NCBI GenBank assembly: GCA_964539805.1
Contig: CAZIKN010000037.1
Location: forward strand, 1 to 45,617
Direction: 5' to 3'
DNA: 45,617 nt
Source: M3007 sp964539805
GTDB lineage: Bacteria > Bacteroidota > Bacteroidia > Chitinophagales > Saprospiraceae
This document shows, in pieces, positions 17,555 through 24,875 of the stretch. The notes below the pieces were generated by a model. It made no database searches. It was not told where the DNA came from and was given only the letters and a program-made list of their open reading frames with translations. Each line of letters begins with the position of its first letter. Position 1 is the stretch's first letter. The translations under genes and the position numbers were made by a program.

Positions 17555-18265
17555 TCAAATTCGGTTATTACTTCCCAATTGCAAGTGTACAGCCTCCAAA
17601 TATGTCCTTCCAATAGGCAATGCAACACCCGCAATTTCTATTTCATGGGCTGAAAAAGCACGGATTTTATCCGCATTGACCATGTAAGAGCGATGAATGC
17701 GCAAAAATTGCGGAGCGGGCAAAAGTTGCTCCAGTTCTTGCAAACTGATCTGCGTGAGAAAATGGCGATCGGCAAGGTGTATCTTGGCGTATTCCTTCAG
17801 GCTCTCCACATACAAAATCTCGTTTGGCAATACGCGTACTTGTTGTTTGTTAACCTTAAAAAGCAAATGATGCCCTTCGTCAGAAGCTTTGAGCAAGTCG
17901 GCCCGCCGTCTTAGCTTATCTGCAGCTTCACAAAAACGGGCAAAATCATAGGGCTTGAGCAAATAATCCACCACCTCAAAACGGTATCCTTCCAAGGCAT
18001 ATTGGTCATAGGCCGTGGTCAGTACGATCATTGGCGGATTGGGCTGAAGCGCCAAAAAATCAAGCCCGCGCAGTTTGGGCAGGTGAATATCTAAAAAAAC
18101 AACATCCGCACTGTGTTCGCGCAGCCATTCCATGGCATAAATGGCATCCGTACAATGCCCTGCCAGCCTCAAAAAAGGCAGCTGCCGAATATAATCGCTC
18201 AGCAGTTCAGCGGGCAACAGTTCATCTTCAACGATCAAACAACTAAGCGGGCTATGATGTGGCAT
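17555..18265 (-). CDS. LytTR family response regulator
   Basis: I chose ATG 18265 (MPHHSPLSCLIVEDELL); the in-frame ATG at 18310 would lie deeper in the kinase gene. 236 residues: a receiver domain (about 8-120) with ED, DVVFLDIHLPKLRGLDFL carrying the phospho-acceptor Asp, and VDYLLKPYDF. A LytTR DNA-binding domain follows (about 135-230) with FKVNKQQVRVLPNEILYVES and FLRIHRSYMVN. It pairs with the sensor kinase just upstream; its start codon lies within the last codons of the kinase gene (14-bp overlap), a sign of translational coupling. Targets are unknown; autoregulation is common in such pairs but not shown. Confidence 0.92.
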   Translation of the reverse strand: MPHHSPLSCLIVEDELLPAELLSDYIRQLPFLRLAGHCTDAIYAMEWLREHSADVVFLDIHLPKLRGLDFLALQPNPPMIVLTTAYDQYALEGYRFEVVDYLLKPYDFARFCEAADKLRRRADLLKASDEGHHLLFKVNKQQVRVLPNEILYVESLKEYAKIHLADRHFLTQISLQELEQLLPAPQFLRIHRSYMVNADKIRAFSAHEIEIAGVALPIGRTYLEAVHLQLGSNNRI

Positions 18266-19289
18266 GGGACAAGTTAAGCTGTAGTGAAACGATAAAACGA
18301 TGGCCTTCATCTTGAATATCTAGACGGTGTGCATTAGGAAACAGCAACTCCAATTGACGCCTTATATTGCGCAACCCTGTTCCGCTCACATTGTTGTCCA
18401 GCTGATTTTCAACAGGTTCGCAACTATTTTCGATATAAAAGTACATTTGTGAGTGGCTAATATTGATTTCCCATTTGATCCAAATGTCATATCGGCTTTC
18501 CCCTGCGCCATGCTTCATGGCATTTTCAAAAAAAGGCAGGAGCAGCAAGGGGGGAATATGCGTTTGTGGCTGGTCAATGTTTATCGTTTCTTCCACACGC
18601 AGCCTTGCTCCAAAGCGAAGCCGCTCCAAAGCCAGATAATCATGGATAATGGAAATCTCTTTTGCTATCGCAATAGAAGCAGCGCTGCCCTCTGACAACA
18701 TATAGCGCATGATTTTGGACAAGCGCATAACCACATCTGCCGTTTCAGGGGCGTTTTTCCTGGCCAGGGTGTATATATTGGTCAATGTATTGAACAAAAA
18801 ATGGGGGTTGGTCTGCGTGCGCAGGGCATGTAGCTCAGCCGTCGTTTTTTCCAGCAACAAGGCTTGTTTTTGCAGGGCAAAACTCATGTACTGCTGTGCA
18901 AAACGCAGCGCAAGCACCAAAAACAACACCAACGCAAGGTCAACAATGTGCAATAAAAAACGGTATTGATCCCAGAAGTCAATCGTGTTATCCACAGCGT
19001 AAAACCATGGATAAATCACATAGAACATTTGAATCCGCGCAAGGCATCCTGCCAAAAACAGCATAAGCACCATCTCCAATACCCAACGCCACCAATTCCC
19101 CTTTCCCAATACCGGAGTGCGCGCCAGCACTGCATACACAAGTGCTAACTTTAGCGGTATTTTGATGGCCTCAGCAGCGTAGGCGCGCTCGAAAAGCAGG
19201 TCATACCTGCCTGAAATAAAGCCCATTGCGCCCCAATACACCAACCAAAAAAGCAAATGCCGCAGCCAACGCTGTTGTTGAAAAATCAT
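18252..19289 (-). CDS. LytS-type membrane sensor histidine kinase
   Basis: I chose ATG 19289 (MIFQQQRWLRHLLFWLVYW). An upstream ATG at 19343 would lie before the promoter-like box at 19294-19301. 345 residues. Four hydrophobic segments fill the first about 140 residues, with no extracellular sensor domain visible. The His_kinase (PF06580) box follows: LRTQTNPHFLFNTLTNIYTL with the phospho-accepting His, then the N box FFENAMKHG and the G box GTGLRNIRRQLE. It should phosphorylate the LytTR regulator encoded immediately downstream. It is divergent from the UnbV/T9SS gene, so the 178-bp gap may carry promoters for both. Confidence 0.92.
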   Translation of the reverse strand: MIFQQQRWLRHLLFWLVYWGAMGFISGRYDLLFERAYAAEAIKIPLKLALVYAVLARTPVLGKGNWWRWVLEMVLMLFLAGCLARIQMFYVIYPWFYAVDNTIDFWDQYRFLLHIVDLALVLFLVLALRFAQQYMSFALQKQALLLEKTTAELHALRTQTNPHFLFNTLTNIYTLARKNAPETADVVMRLSKIMRYMLSEGSAASIAIAKEISIIHDYLALERLRFGARLRVEETINIDQPQTHIPPLLLLPFFENAMKHGAGESRYDIWIKWEINISHSQMYFYIENSCEPVENQLDNNVSGTGLRNIRRQLELLFPNAHRLDIQDEGHRFIVSLQLNLSHATS

Positions 19290-19293
19290 AACA

Positions 19294-19301
19294 CAAAGGT
19301 A
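19294..19301 (-). promoter_or_regulatory. -7 box four bases from the kinase start codon (possible leaderless transcript)
   Basis: The minus strand reads TACCTTTG followed by TGTT and then the ATG at 19289. A Bacteroidota -7 box this close would place the transcription start at or next to the start codon. No -33 TTTG is seen at the normal spacing. Confidence 0.35.
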
Positions 19302-19467
19302 CAGGTAATGATGCAAATACCAGAAAACACCCGAACGGTGCAAAGCACTTTAAGGGCGGAGGAAATGCCCCTTCAGAGAAAAGCCTCCCGCCATGATCTC
19401 GGGCCAGTGCTCCTTTGCTCTGTCTTGCAATACCCGCACACCAGACAGCAGGACAATCGCATCGCTT

Positions 19468-21234
19468 ATGAATTACTATATTGTCCCCCTTTGTCTCCTC
19501 TTTTGCTGCGGCCCCGCTCAGGCCCAAACCCAATTCACACCATACCTAACTGCACCGCTGGGCACCGCCATTGGCGATAGCCGAAGTGTGAACATCGTTG
19601 ACCTCAATGGTGATGGCTTAGATGATGTGTTTATCTCCAATGGGCCATCAGGTGGGCAAAACAACCAGCTGTTCATCAATCAGGGCAATTTACAGTTCAA
19701 ACAGCTCAGTGGTGACCCCATCGTACTGGATCAAAGCCCTTCAGATGGGGCCAGCTTTGCCGATGCCGATAATGACGGTGACCTTGACGCCTATGTCGTC
19801 ACCTGGTACGGTGTGCCCAATTTTTACTATACCAATAATGGTAATGCCACATTTCAGCACCTCCCGGATGCCGTTGCAGGCAATGCGGGTACTTATTCTG
19901 AAACCGCCGCCTTTGGCGACTACGATAATGACGGCCTCGTTGACCTCTATTTTACCAACAGCGATGGCAATTTTCGCAACTACCTGTATCGAAACCGGGG
20001 CAACAACAGCTATGAACTCATCTCGGCACCTTGGTTAAATGAGGCCAAACCAAGTCGTAGTGCCAACTGGGCTGACTATGACAATGATGGCGACCTTGAT
20101 CTTTTTGTAGTCAATGAAGGTGCCACTAATACCAACAGCCTTTTTGAGAACAAAGGCGGCGGCAATTTTCAAAAAATCACCACGGCCCCCATCGCAACCG
20201 ATACGTGGAGCGGTATGTCCGCCAGCTGGGGTGATGTCAACAATGATGGTTGGTTAGATCTGTTTGTAAGCAGCACGGAATATTTCAAGCCTAAAAACAA
20301 TCACCTGTACCTCAACGATGGCAAAGGCGGCTGGCTCAATGCGCCTTCAGGCCCCTTGAGCACGGATGGCGGCTGTTCTTATGGCTCTGCTTTTGAGGAT
20401 TATGACAATGATGGCGATCTGGATTTGTTTGTTGCCAATGGCTATTGCACGGGCCAGATCAACAATTTTCTTTATCTAAATGATGGAAAAGGCAATTTTA
20501 GCCGTGACCTTGGCAGTATCGCCAACCTGCAAACGCCCTGTTCCTTTGGCACGGCCTGGGGCGACTTGAATGCTGATGGTTTTCCCGACCTTGTTGTGGC
20601 CACCTGCAAAAACAGTAATGCAAGCCCACAGCCCGCCAATCATGTGTTCATCAACAATGGCAATGGCAATCACTGGCTCAACATTCAGCTCAGCGGCGTA
20701 AAAAGCAATCGCGCAGCCATAGGCGCCCAACTGCGCGTTTGGGCTAAAATCAACGGCCAGCCCGTGCTGCAAATACGCGAAATCAGTAGCCAGACGGGTT
20801 ATTGTGGCCAAAACAGCCTGTCGGCCCACTTTGGCCTTAAAGATGCCATTGTGGTGGACAGTATCAACGTGCGCTGGCCTTCCGGCCTCCGTCAAGTGCT
20901 GCTTAATGTGAATGCCAACCAAACCTTAAAGATTACAGAAGGCGTCAGCACGGTAAAACAACCACTTAAAGATCTTGTCCAGTTGGTCGTTTCACCAAAT
21001 CCCATTCAAAATCAACATCTTGCATTGAGTCTGACAACATCTACTCCCTTGTATGCTGTAGTTTTCCAATTATATGATTCTTCAGGCCGCGTTTGTGCAG
21101 CACAACAATTGCCACAGATAACCATTGGAAACCACCATTTTGAGTGGTTTGTAGGCTCATTGCCGCCTGGGATGTACACCCTGAAAGGTTTTACAGCAGA
21201 AGGGGAAATAATTGCCGTTAAAGTGATGCGCTGA
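19468..21234 (+). CDS. Secreted FG-GAP/VCBS beta-propeller protein with ASPIC/UnbV domain and T9SS signal
   Basis: I chose ATG 19468 (MNYYIVPLCLLFCCGPAQAQ) because it gives a signal peptide; an in-frame ATG at 19393 would not. About 588 residues. At least six FG-GAP/VCBS repeats carry calcium-binding loops such as DLNGDGLDD, DADNDGDLDA, DYDNDGLVD and DVNNDGWLD. An ASPIC/UnbV domain follows (about 400-490; GNHWLNIQLSGVKSNRAAIG, IREISSQTGYCGQNS, VRWPSG). The last 80 residues are a T9SS sorting domain (LVVSPNPIQNQ, SSGRV, LPPGMYTLKG). This is the CRTAC1-like architecture common in Bacteroidota exoproteins. An extracellular calcium-binding adhesive or ligand-binding role is likely; the partner is unknown. 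It is divergent from the sensor kinase. Confidence 0.9.
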   Translation: MNYYIVPLCLLFCCGPAQAQTQFTPYLTAPLGTAIGDSRSVNIVDLNGDGLDDVFISNGPSGGQNNQLFINQGNLQFKQLSGDPIVLDQSPSDGASFADADNDGDLDAYVVTWYGVPNFYYTNNGNATFQHLPDAVAGNAGTYSETAAFGDYDNDGLVDLYFTNSDGNFRNYLYRNRGNNSYELISAPWLNEAKPSRSANWADYDNDGDLDLFVVNEGATNTNSLFENKGGGNFQKITTAPIATDTWSGMSASWGDVNNDGWLDLFVSSTEYFKPKNNHLYLNDGKGGWLNAPSGPLSTDGGCSYGSAFEDYDNDGDLDLFVANGYCTGQINNFLYLNDGKGNFSRDLGSIANLQTPCSFGTAWGDLNADGFPDLVVATCKNSNASPQPANHVFINNGNGNHWLNIQLSGVKSNRAAIGAQLRVWAKINGQPVLQIREISSQTGYCGQNSLSAHFGLKDAIVVDSINVRWPSGLRQVLLNVNANQTLKITEGVSTVKQPLKDLVQLVVSPNPIQNQHLALSLTTSTPLYAVVFQLYDSSGRVCAAQQLPQITIGNHHFEWFVGSLPPGMYTLKGFTAEGEIIAVKVMR

Positions 21235-21353
21235 TAGTACTTTTACAGGGTGTCACTTTGATGACAAAGCATCAGGGTCAACTGTTTGTTTTGTGGATTT
21301 TCAGGATAGTAGCCTTACCTTTCGGCATCCATTCATACAAACAGTAACACACC

Positions 21354-22283
21354 ATGAAATTCATCATCAAATCCACATTTTGGATACTATTGGCAGCAAG
21401 TTTAGGCTCTTGTGTGGCCAAGAAAAAATTTACCAAACTACAAACGGAACTGGCCCTTGCAAAGGCAGAATTGGCAACCGCTAACAAAGACCTGGGAAAA
21501 TGCGGAGTGAGCCTCAATGATTACATGAACAGGTTGTCCTTGTGCGAACAAGAACGCTCCAACGCCAAAAATGCACAGCGTATTTATGAAGAGCAAACAC
21601 AATTTCTGAAATCACAACTAACAGATTGTCAGGAACTTAGAGACAAACAACTATCCCAGGTGGGTGATTTAACCAAACTAAACAAATCAGCCAATGACAA
21701 TATCAAGGAAACCCTCACGCAATTGGAGCGAAAAGATAAATACCTGATGCTGCTACAAGCGGCCAAAACACGTGCGGACTCTGTCAACTTAGCCCTCGCA
21801 GTAAACCTGACCAGCGTATTGCGCGATGGCATTGAAGACCGTGACATAGAGGTAAAAGTGGATAAAACAGTGGTTTTTGTAAACTTGTCGGACAAAATGC
21901 TGTACCAGAGCGGAAGTGCCAATCTGACGCCGCGCGCACAGGAAGTGTTGGGTAAAATTGCCCAGATCGTGTCCTCTCGCCCCGAACTGGAAGTGATGGT
22001 GGAAGGTTACACGGACAATGTGCCCATCAAGAACCAATGTATGGACGACAACTGGGACCTGAGCGTAAAACGCGCCACCTCCGTAGTGCGTACCCTGCAA
22101 ACCCAGTATAGGGTGGATCCTAATCGCCTGATTGCTGCGGGCCGTGGGCAATACAACACCCTGGCATCCAATGATACAGATGCAGGCCGTGCCACCAACC
22201 GCCGCACGCGCATCATCATTTTGCCAAAATTGGATCAATTTTATGATCTGCTGGATCCAAATAAGGCGGCAGGGAAGAAATAG
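21354..22283 (+). CDS. OmpA-family lipoprotein with coiled coil
   Basis: 309 residues. The N terminus MKFIIKSTFWILLAASLGSC is a lipoprotein signal with lipobox LGSC. A coiled-coil region follows (about 25-140; KLQTELALAKAELATANKDL and further heptads), then an OmpA peptidoglycan-binding domain (about 175-290) with SANLTPRAQEVLGKIA, VEGYTDNVPI and GRATNRRTRIII. The C-terminal domain should bind diaminopimelate in peptidoglycan and tether the outer membrane; the coiled coil probably spans the periplasm or forms oligomers. The layout resembles other Bacteroidota OmpA lipoproteins. It sits alone, 119 bp after the UnbV gene, and is convergent with the chagasin-like gene (20 bp apart). Confidence 0.92.
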   Translation: MKFIIKSTFWILLAASLGSCVAKKKFTKLQTELALAKAELATANKDLGKCGVSLNDYMNRLSLCEQERSNAKNAQRIYEEQTQFLKSQLTDCQELRDKQLSQVGDLTKLNKSANDNIKETLTQLERKDKYLMLLQAAKTRADSVNLALAVNLTSVLRDGIEDRDIEVKVDKTVVFVNLSDKMLYQSGSANLTPRAQEVLGKIAQIVSSRPELEVMVEGYTDNVPIKNQCMDDNWDLSVKRATSVVRTLQTQYRVDPNRLIAAGRGQYNTLASNDTDAGRATNRRTRIIILPKLDQFYDLLDPNKAAGKK

Positions 22284-22302
22284 ACCTAATTTGTAGCATA
22301 AA

Positions 22303-22725
22303 CTATTCGGCTTTTACACTGATGGTAAAGCGCTCGTCACTGATTTCTCCCCCCTCCCAGGGTCGTCTTTTTACATAAGATAAAAAGCCTTCGCCTTTTT
22401 GCAGGGCCTTATACACGAACTGGCGTTTGCCCCCGGCACCTGCCAAGGGCCTGTCAGTGGGTGATGGATGGACAAAATCATCCGATAACAGGGATAAAAA
22501 ATTGGGCTGATCCGTGACCAAAACCCAGATGTAGCCCGTAGTAGGGATTTCATCCAAGCTTATTTGAAGGGTATCCCCTACCCTGATCTGTAAATCCTTG
22601 TTGTGATGGCTGTGATCAATTTGCATCATAGTGTTTTTTGCCATATTGGTAGAAGTAGGCGTGCTGCAGGAAAACAGCTGCAGCACGCCCCACAAAATTA
22701 GCATTTTACCAGGCATACGCCTCAT
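22303..22725 (-). CDS. Chagasin-like (I42 family) cysteine peptidase inhibitor, lipoprotein
   Basis: 140 residues with the three inhibitor loops of chagasin: IPTTGYIW (60-67), AGAGGK (95-100) and RPW (121-123). Chagasin-family proteins are tight inhibitors of papain-like (C1A) peptidases. The N terminus has a short hydrophobic stretch and a lipobox-like LQLFSC (Cys20), suggesting membrane anchoring outside the cytoplasm. The start could also be ATG 22716 or 22704; I keep 22725. It overlaps the shared-domain gene by 20 bp and lies downstream of a C1A peptidase gene on the same strand, so it may protect the cell from, or regulate, that peptidase. That partnership is inferred from family and position. 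Confidence 0.87.
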   Translation of the reverse strand: MRRMPGKMLILWGVLQLFSCSTPTSTNMAKNTMMQIDHSHHNKDLQIRVGDTLQISLDEIPTTGYIWVLVTDQPNFLSLLSDDFVHPSPTDRPLAGAGGKRQFVYKALQKGEGFLSYVKRRPWEGGEISDERFTISVKAE

Positions 22726-23116
22726 AAATCATGTTGTCGCTTTCTTTGCGAAACTGAAAATTGCCATTGGTCTGTCGCGCACTGGCAGCCAACATGTTCA
22801 AAGCCATCAAGCCTGACTCGGAGGCAGGATTGATCCTGCGCCAGCCTTCGTTGTTGATGTGAGCCCAAGCATTTTTATCCTGATTGATCGTCCAAAGGCC
22901 GGTTACTTTTTGGGTAGCCCAAACAGAGGCACCAGCGCTAAGTGTTTCACCATCACTGCCTTGTGCAAAAGGAGGCTCAAGTGCCGGGCGAGCTGCTGCA
23001 TCGCCTTCTGAAGCCGTAAACGAGGCCGGAGGTTGCATGGTAGGTGCATTCCCCGCAGATAGTTCTGATGTATGCTGAGCCGCCTGTTGAAGGGTAGGCT
23101 TATTTTCTTTTGCCAT
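22706..23116 (-). CDS. Small protein sharing the C-terminal domain of the neighbouring papain-like peptidase
   Basis: 136 residues with no signal peptide or membrane segment. Residues 1-65 are low-complexity (rich in A, S, P, E, Q) and probably disordered. Residues 66-136 match the last 70 residues of the adjacent C1A peptidase: GLWTINQDKNAWAHINNEGW here versus GLWAINQDHNAWALIEGEGW there, both followed by R(I) and ending with a Y-A type tail. The shared domain has no name I can give; its spaced W/NAW/GW pattern suggests a small beta-rich binding module. It could be a decoy, a targeting partner or a second substrate-binding subunit for the peptidase. It lies 71 bp downstream of the peptidase and overlaps the inhibitor gene by 20 bp, so all three are probably co-transcribed. 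Confidence 0.75.
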   Translation of the reverse strand: MAKENKPTLQQAAQHTSELSAGNAPTMQPPASFTASEGDAAARPALEPPFAQGSDGETLSAGASVWATQKVTGLWTINQDKNAWAHINNEGWRRINPASESGLMALNMLAASARQTNGNFQFRKESDNMIYEAYAW

Positions 23117-23187
23117 AATTATAGTTGTTGATATCCGATGTTCTTATCGGCATGATGAATAATTGGGTGAATGAAAAAAGGTGGGTA

Positions 23188-24285
23188 TCAGGCGTAAATC
23201 TCTACGATTTGGCCATTCTCCAAACGAACATTGACCGCAGCATTTCTGTTTTTGGCCGAAATAAGATCCGTAAGGATACTGAAGAACGCATTGTGGTTGC
23301 CAGGGAAAATTCGCTTCCAACCTTCGCCTTCAATCAAAGCCCATGCATTGTGGTCTTGGTTGATGGCCCAAAGACCTTGTACCCGCTTGCCATTGAACCA
23401 GCCGGAATCAACAATGCCCGTAACGCCCCACATGCCATACAATTCAATGGAGCATTGACCATAACCGATGCGGTAAAATCCACTTTCACCTCGGCCAGTA
23501 CCCCAACTGTTTTTGGCAATCCAGCATTGCTGATTATCATCATAACCTACAATAGCCACACAGTGCCAACCAACTGAATTGCCACTTACATGACGATAAA
23601 CACCACTGCGATAGCTAAAAAAGTCCTGAAAAACCTCAAAACAAGCAGATACCGGGCCTCTATTGGCAATCCAGTCCTTTATGGCTGCCGCTCCGCTTAT
23701 GTTTTGAAAACCAGCAATGCGTACTTTTTGGTTCTCCCAACCATTGGCCACTGCACATGCCTGTTGGGAGCCGATATAAGGAAAATAATTTTCCAGCGCA
23801 ACGCCAGTGTTTTGAACAGCCGTGAAAGCCGGAGTGGGCCACCAACCATTCTGACATCCGTTGGGGTCGCCTTTGAGGCAGTAGAAAAGATGTGACTCTG
23901 AAAGATCAACCGCATAAGATGCCCCTTTCATAATGCGGGTCATGGACTCTACCACGGCCAGCGCGCCAAAAGCAACACAGGAACCGCAGCCTCCCTGATC
24001 CCTAATTGGTGTAACATAATTTTGTCCACTGACATTGCGCCAATCTTTTGATGGAGGGTAAGCCGCTGCCGAGCCTCTGGCAGCCATCGCCTGATGCTCG
24101 GCCATCGCCGCCAATCGGGCGTTCTCTTTTTCTGCTTTGGTGGGTGGCGGGCCTGGTAATGCCGCCCCTAATAATGCGGAGAGTTGTGCATCGGAATAAC
24201 TCTCAAAACCAGTGACTCCGGCAACCCATGAGGCATTTTGCTCAACGAGTGCTGCCTGAAGGTCTTGTACTTTCAATGTGGCCAT
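23188..24285 (-). CDS. Papain-family (C1A) cysteine peptidase with extra C-terminal domain
   Basis: 365 residues. The catalytic set is complete: oxyanion-hole Gln97 and nucleophile Cys103 in RDQGGCGSCVAFGA, His241 in VGWHCVAIVGYDD, and Asn259 in WIAKNSWGTGRGESGFYRIG. Residues 1-75 form an atypical propeptide (LQAALVEQNASWVAG, then a charged helix) and not an I29 domain. No signal peptide is visible, so Sec export is not indicated. Residues about 296-365 form a separate domain (GLWAINQDHNAWALIEGEGW) that recurs alone in the next gene. Together with the I42 inhibitor downstream this makes a peptidase/inhibitor cassette. An exported, defensive or predatory role is speculation; a cytoplasmic proteolytic role is also possible. 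A perfect dyad sits upstream at 24324-24343. Confidence 0.92.
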   Translation of the reverse strand: MATLKVQDLQAALVEQNASWVAGVTGFESYSDAQLSALLGAALPGPPPTKAEKENARLAAMAEHQAMAARGSAAAYPPSKDWRNVSGQNYVTPIRDQGGCGSCVAFGALAVVESMTRIMKGASYAVDLSESHLFYCLKGDPNGCQNGWWPTPAFTAVQNTGVALENYFPYIGSQQACAVANGWENQKVRIAGFQNISGAAAIKDWIANRGPVSACFEVFQDFFSYRSGVYRHVSGNSVGWHCVAIVGYDDNQQCWIAKNSWGTGRGESGFYRIGYGQCSIELYGMWGVTGIVDSGWFNGKRVQGLWAINQDHNAWALIEGEGWKRIFPGNHNAFFSILTDLISAKNRNAAVNVRLENGQIVEIYA

Positions 24286-24323
24286 GTGAAAAATTGTTGT
24301 TTTTAAAATAAAATGGAAAATTT

Positions 24324-24343
24324 AATGATTAATACTAATCATT
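24324..24343. promoter_or_regulatory. Perfect dyad in the divergent gap upstream of the peptidase operon
   Basis: AATGATTA-ATAC-TAATCATT is an exact 8-bp inverted repeat with a 4-base centre. It is 38 bases upstream of the peptidase ATG and between the two divergent genes, which is a natural operator position. Being AT-rich, it could arise by chance. Confidence 0.4.
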
Positions 24344-24421
24344 TTCGGTGCAAAATTGGAACTATTAGCCCGCTAATCACTGGAAATGAATTGGAAACGC
24401 TTGGGAAAAAAGCCCTAAATG

Positions 24422-24452
24422 TTTGGGAATTGGAAAAGTGTGCTTATCTTTG
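24422..24452 (+). promoter_or_regulatory. Full Bacteroidota consensus promoter (TTTG-N19-TATCTTTG)
   Basis: TTTG at 24422-24425, exactly 19 bases, then TATCTTTG at 24445-24452. Both boxes match the phylum consensus. It predicts transcription from about 24458 and decides the start of the next gene: ATG 24504 is downstream of it, whereas the in-frame ATG at 24423 would be inside it. Confidence 0.7.
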
Positions 24453-24503
24453 GGCAGCCAAATCCCAAAAACAACATTCCTAATCTTCAACCGTACTTCA
24501 ACC

Positions 24504-24875
24504 ATGAAAGCATGTGATTTTTCTGTTTTCTGCCATCTCTTTTCTGAATTGCACCACAAGGCCTTTAATGAGCCGATAAGCCACCTGGCCCATGGCAAGG
24601 CACAAGCGCTCAGCTGGATGATTTTTGAAAGCACTGGCGAAAGTATTAGCTACAAGTCATTGAGCAATTTCACCACGGCCGTGCTCACCAACACACCGGA
24701 GAAAATAAATCCCAATGATTTTACCCTGGCTATTTTTGTAAAATTTGTAAACCCCTCCTTGGCAAACAAGGCCAATGGGGGTGTTGCCTGGTTCCTGTAT
24801 CGGAGCAAGTGTTTGGGAAATGCAACTATGGGGCTAAGTAATGCTACATTGGCACCGGAAATATTGACTATTTAA
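24504..24875 (+). CDS. Hypothetical small protein, divergent from the peptidase cassette
   Basis: 123 residues from ATG 24504, about 50 bases after a consensus promoter. No signal peptide or membrane segment. The first about 90 residues are predicted helical (CHLFSELHHKAFNEPISHLA, ISYKSLSNFTTAVL, FTLAIFVKFV). They resemble an N-terminal helical domain I associate with multidomain signalling proteins of Bacteroidota, where it precedes effector modules; here nothing follows. This resemblance is from memory and weak. The rest (SLANKANGGVAWFLYRSKCL onward) is unremarkable. The 3' end overlaps the convergent amidohydrolase by 8 bp. Its divergence from the peptidase operon across a dyad suggests a regulator, but no clear helix-turn-helix is visible. 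Confidence 0.65.
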   Translation: MKACDFSVFCHLFSELHHKAFNEPISHLAHGKAQALSWMIFESTGESISYKSLSNFTTAVLTNTPEKINPNDFTLAIFVKFVNPSLANKANGGVAWFLYRSKCLGNATMGLSNATLAPEILTI

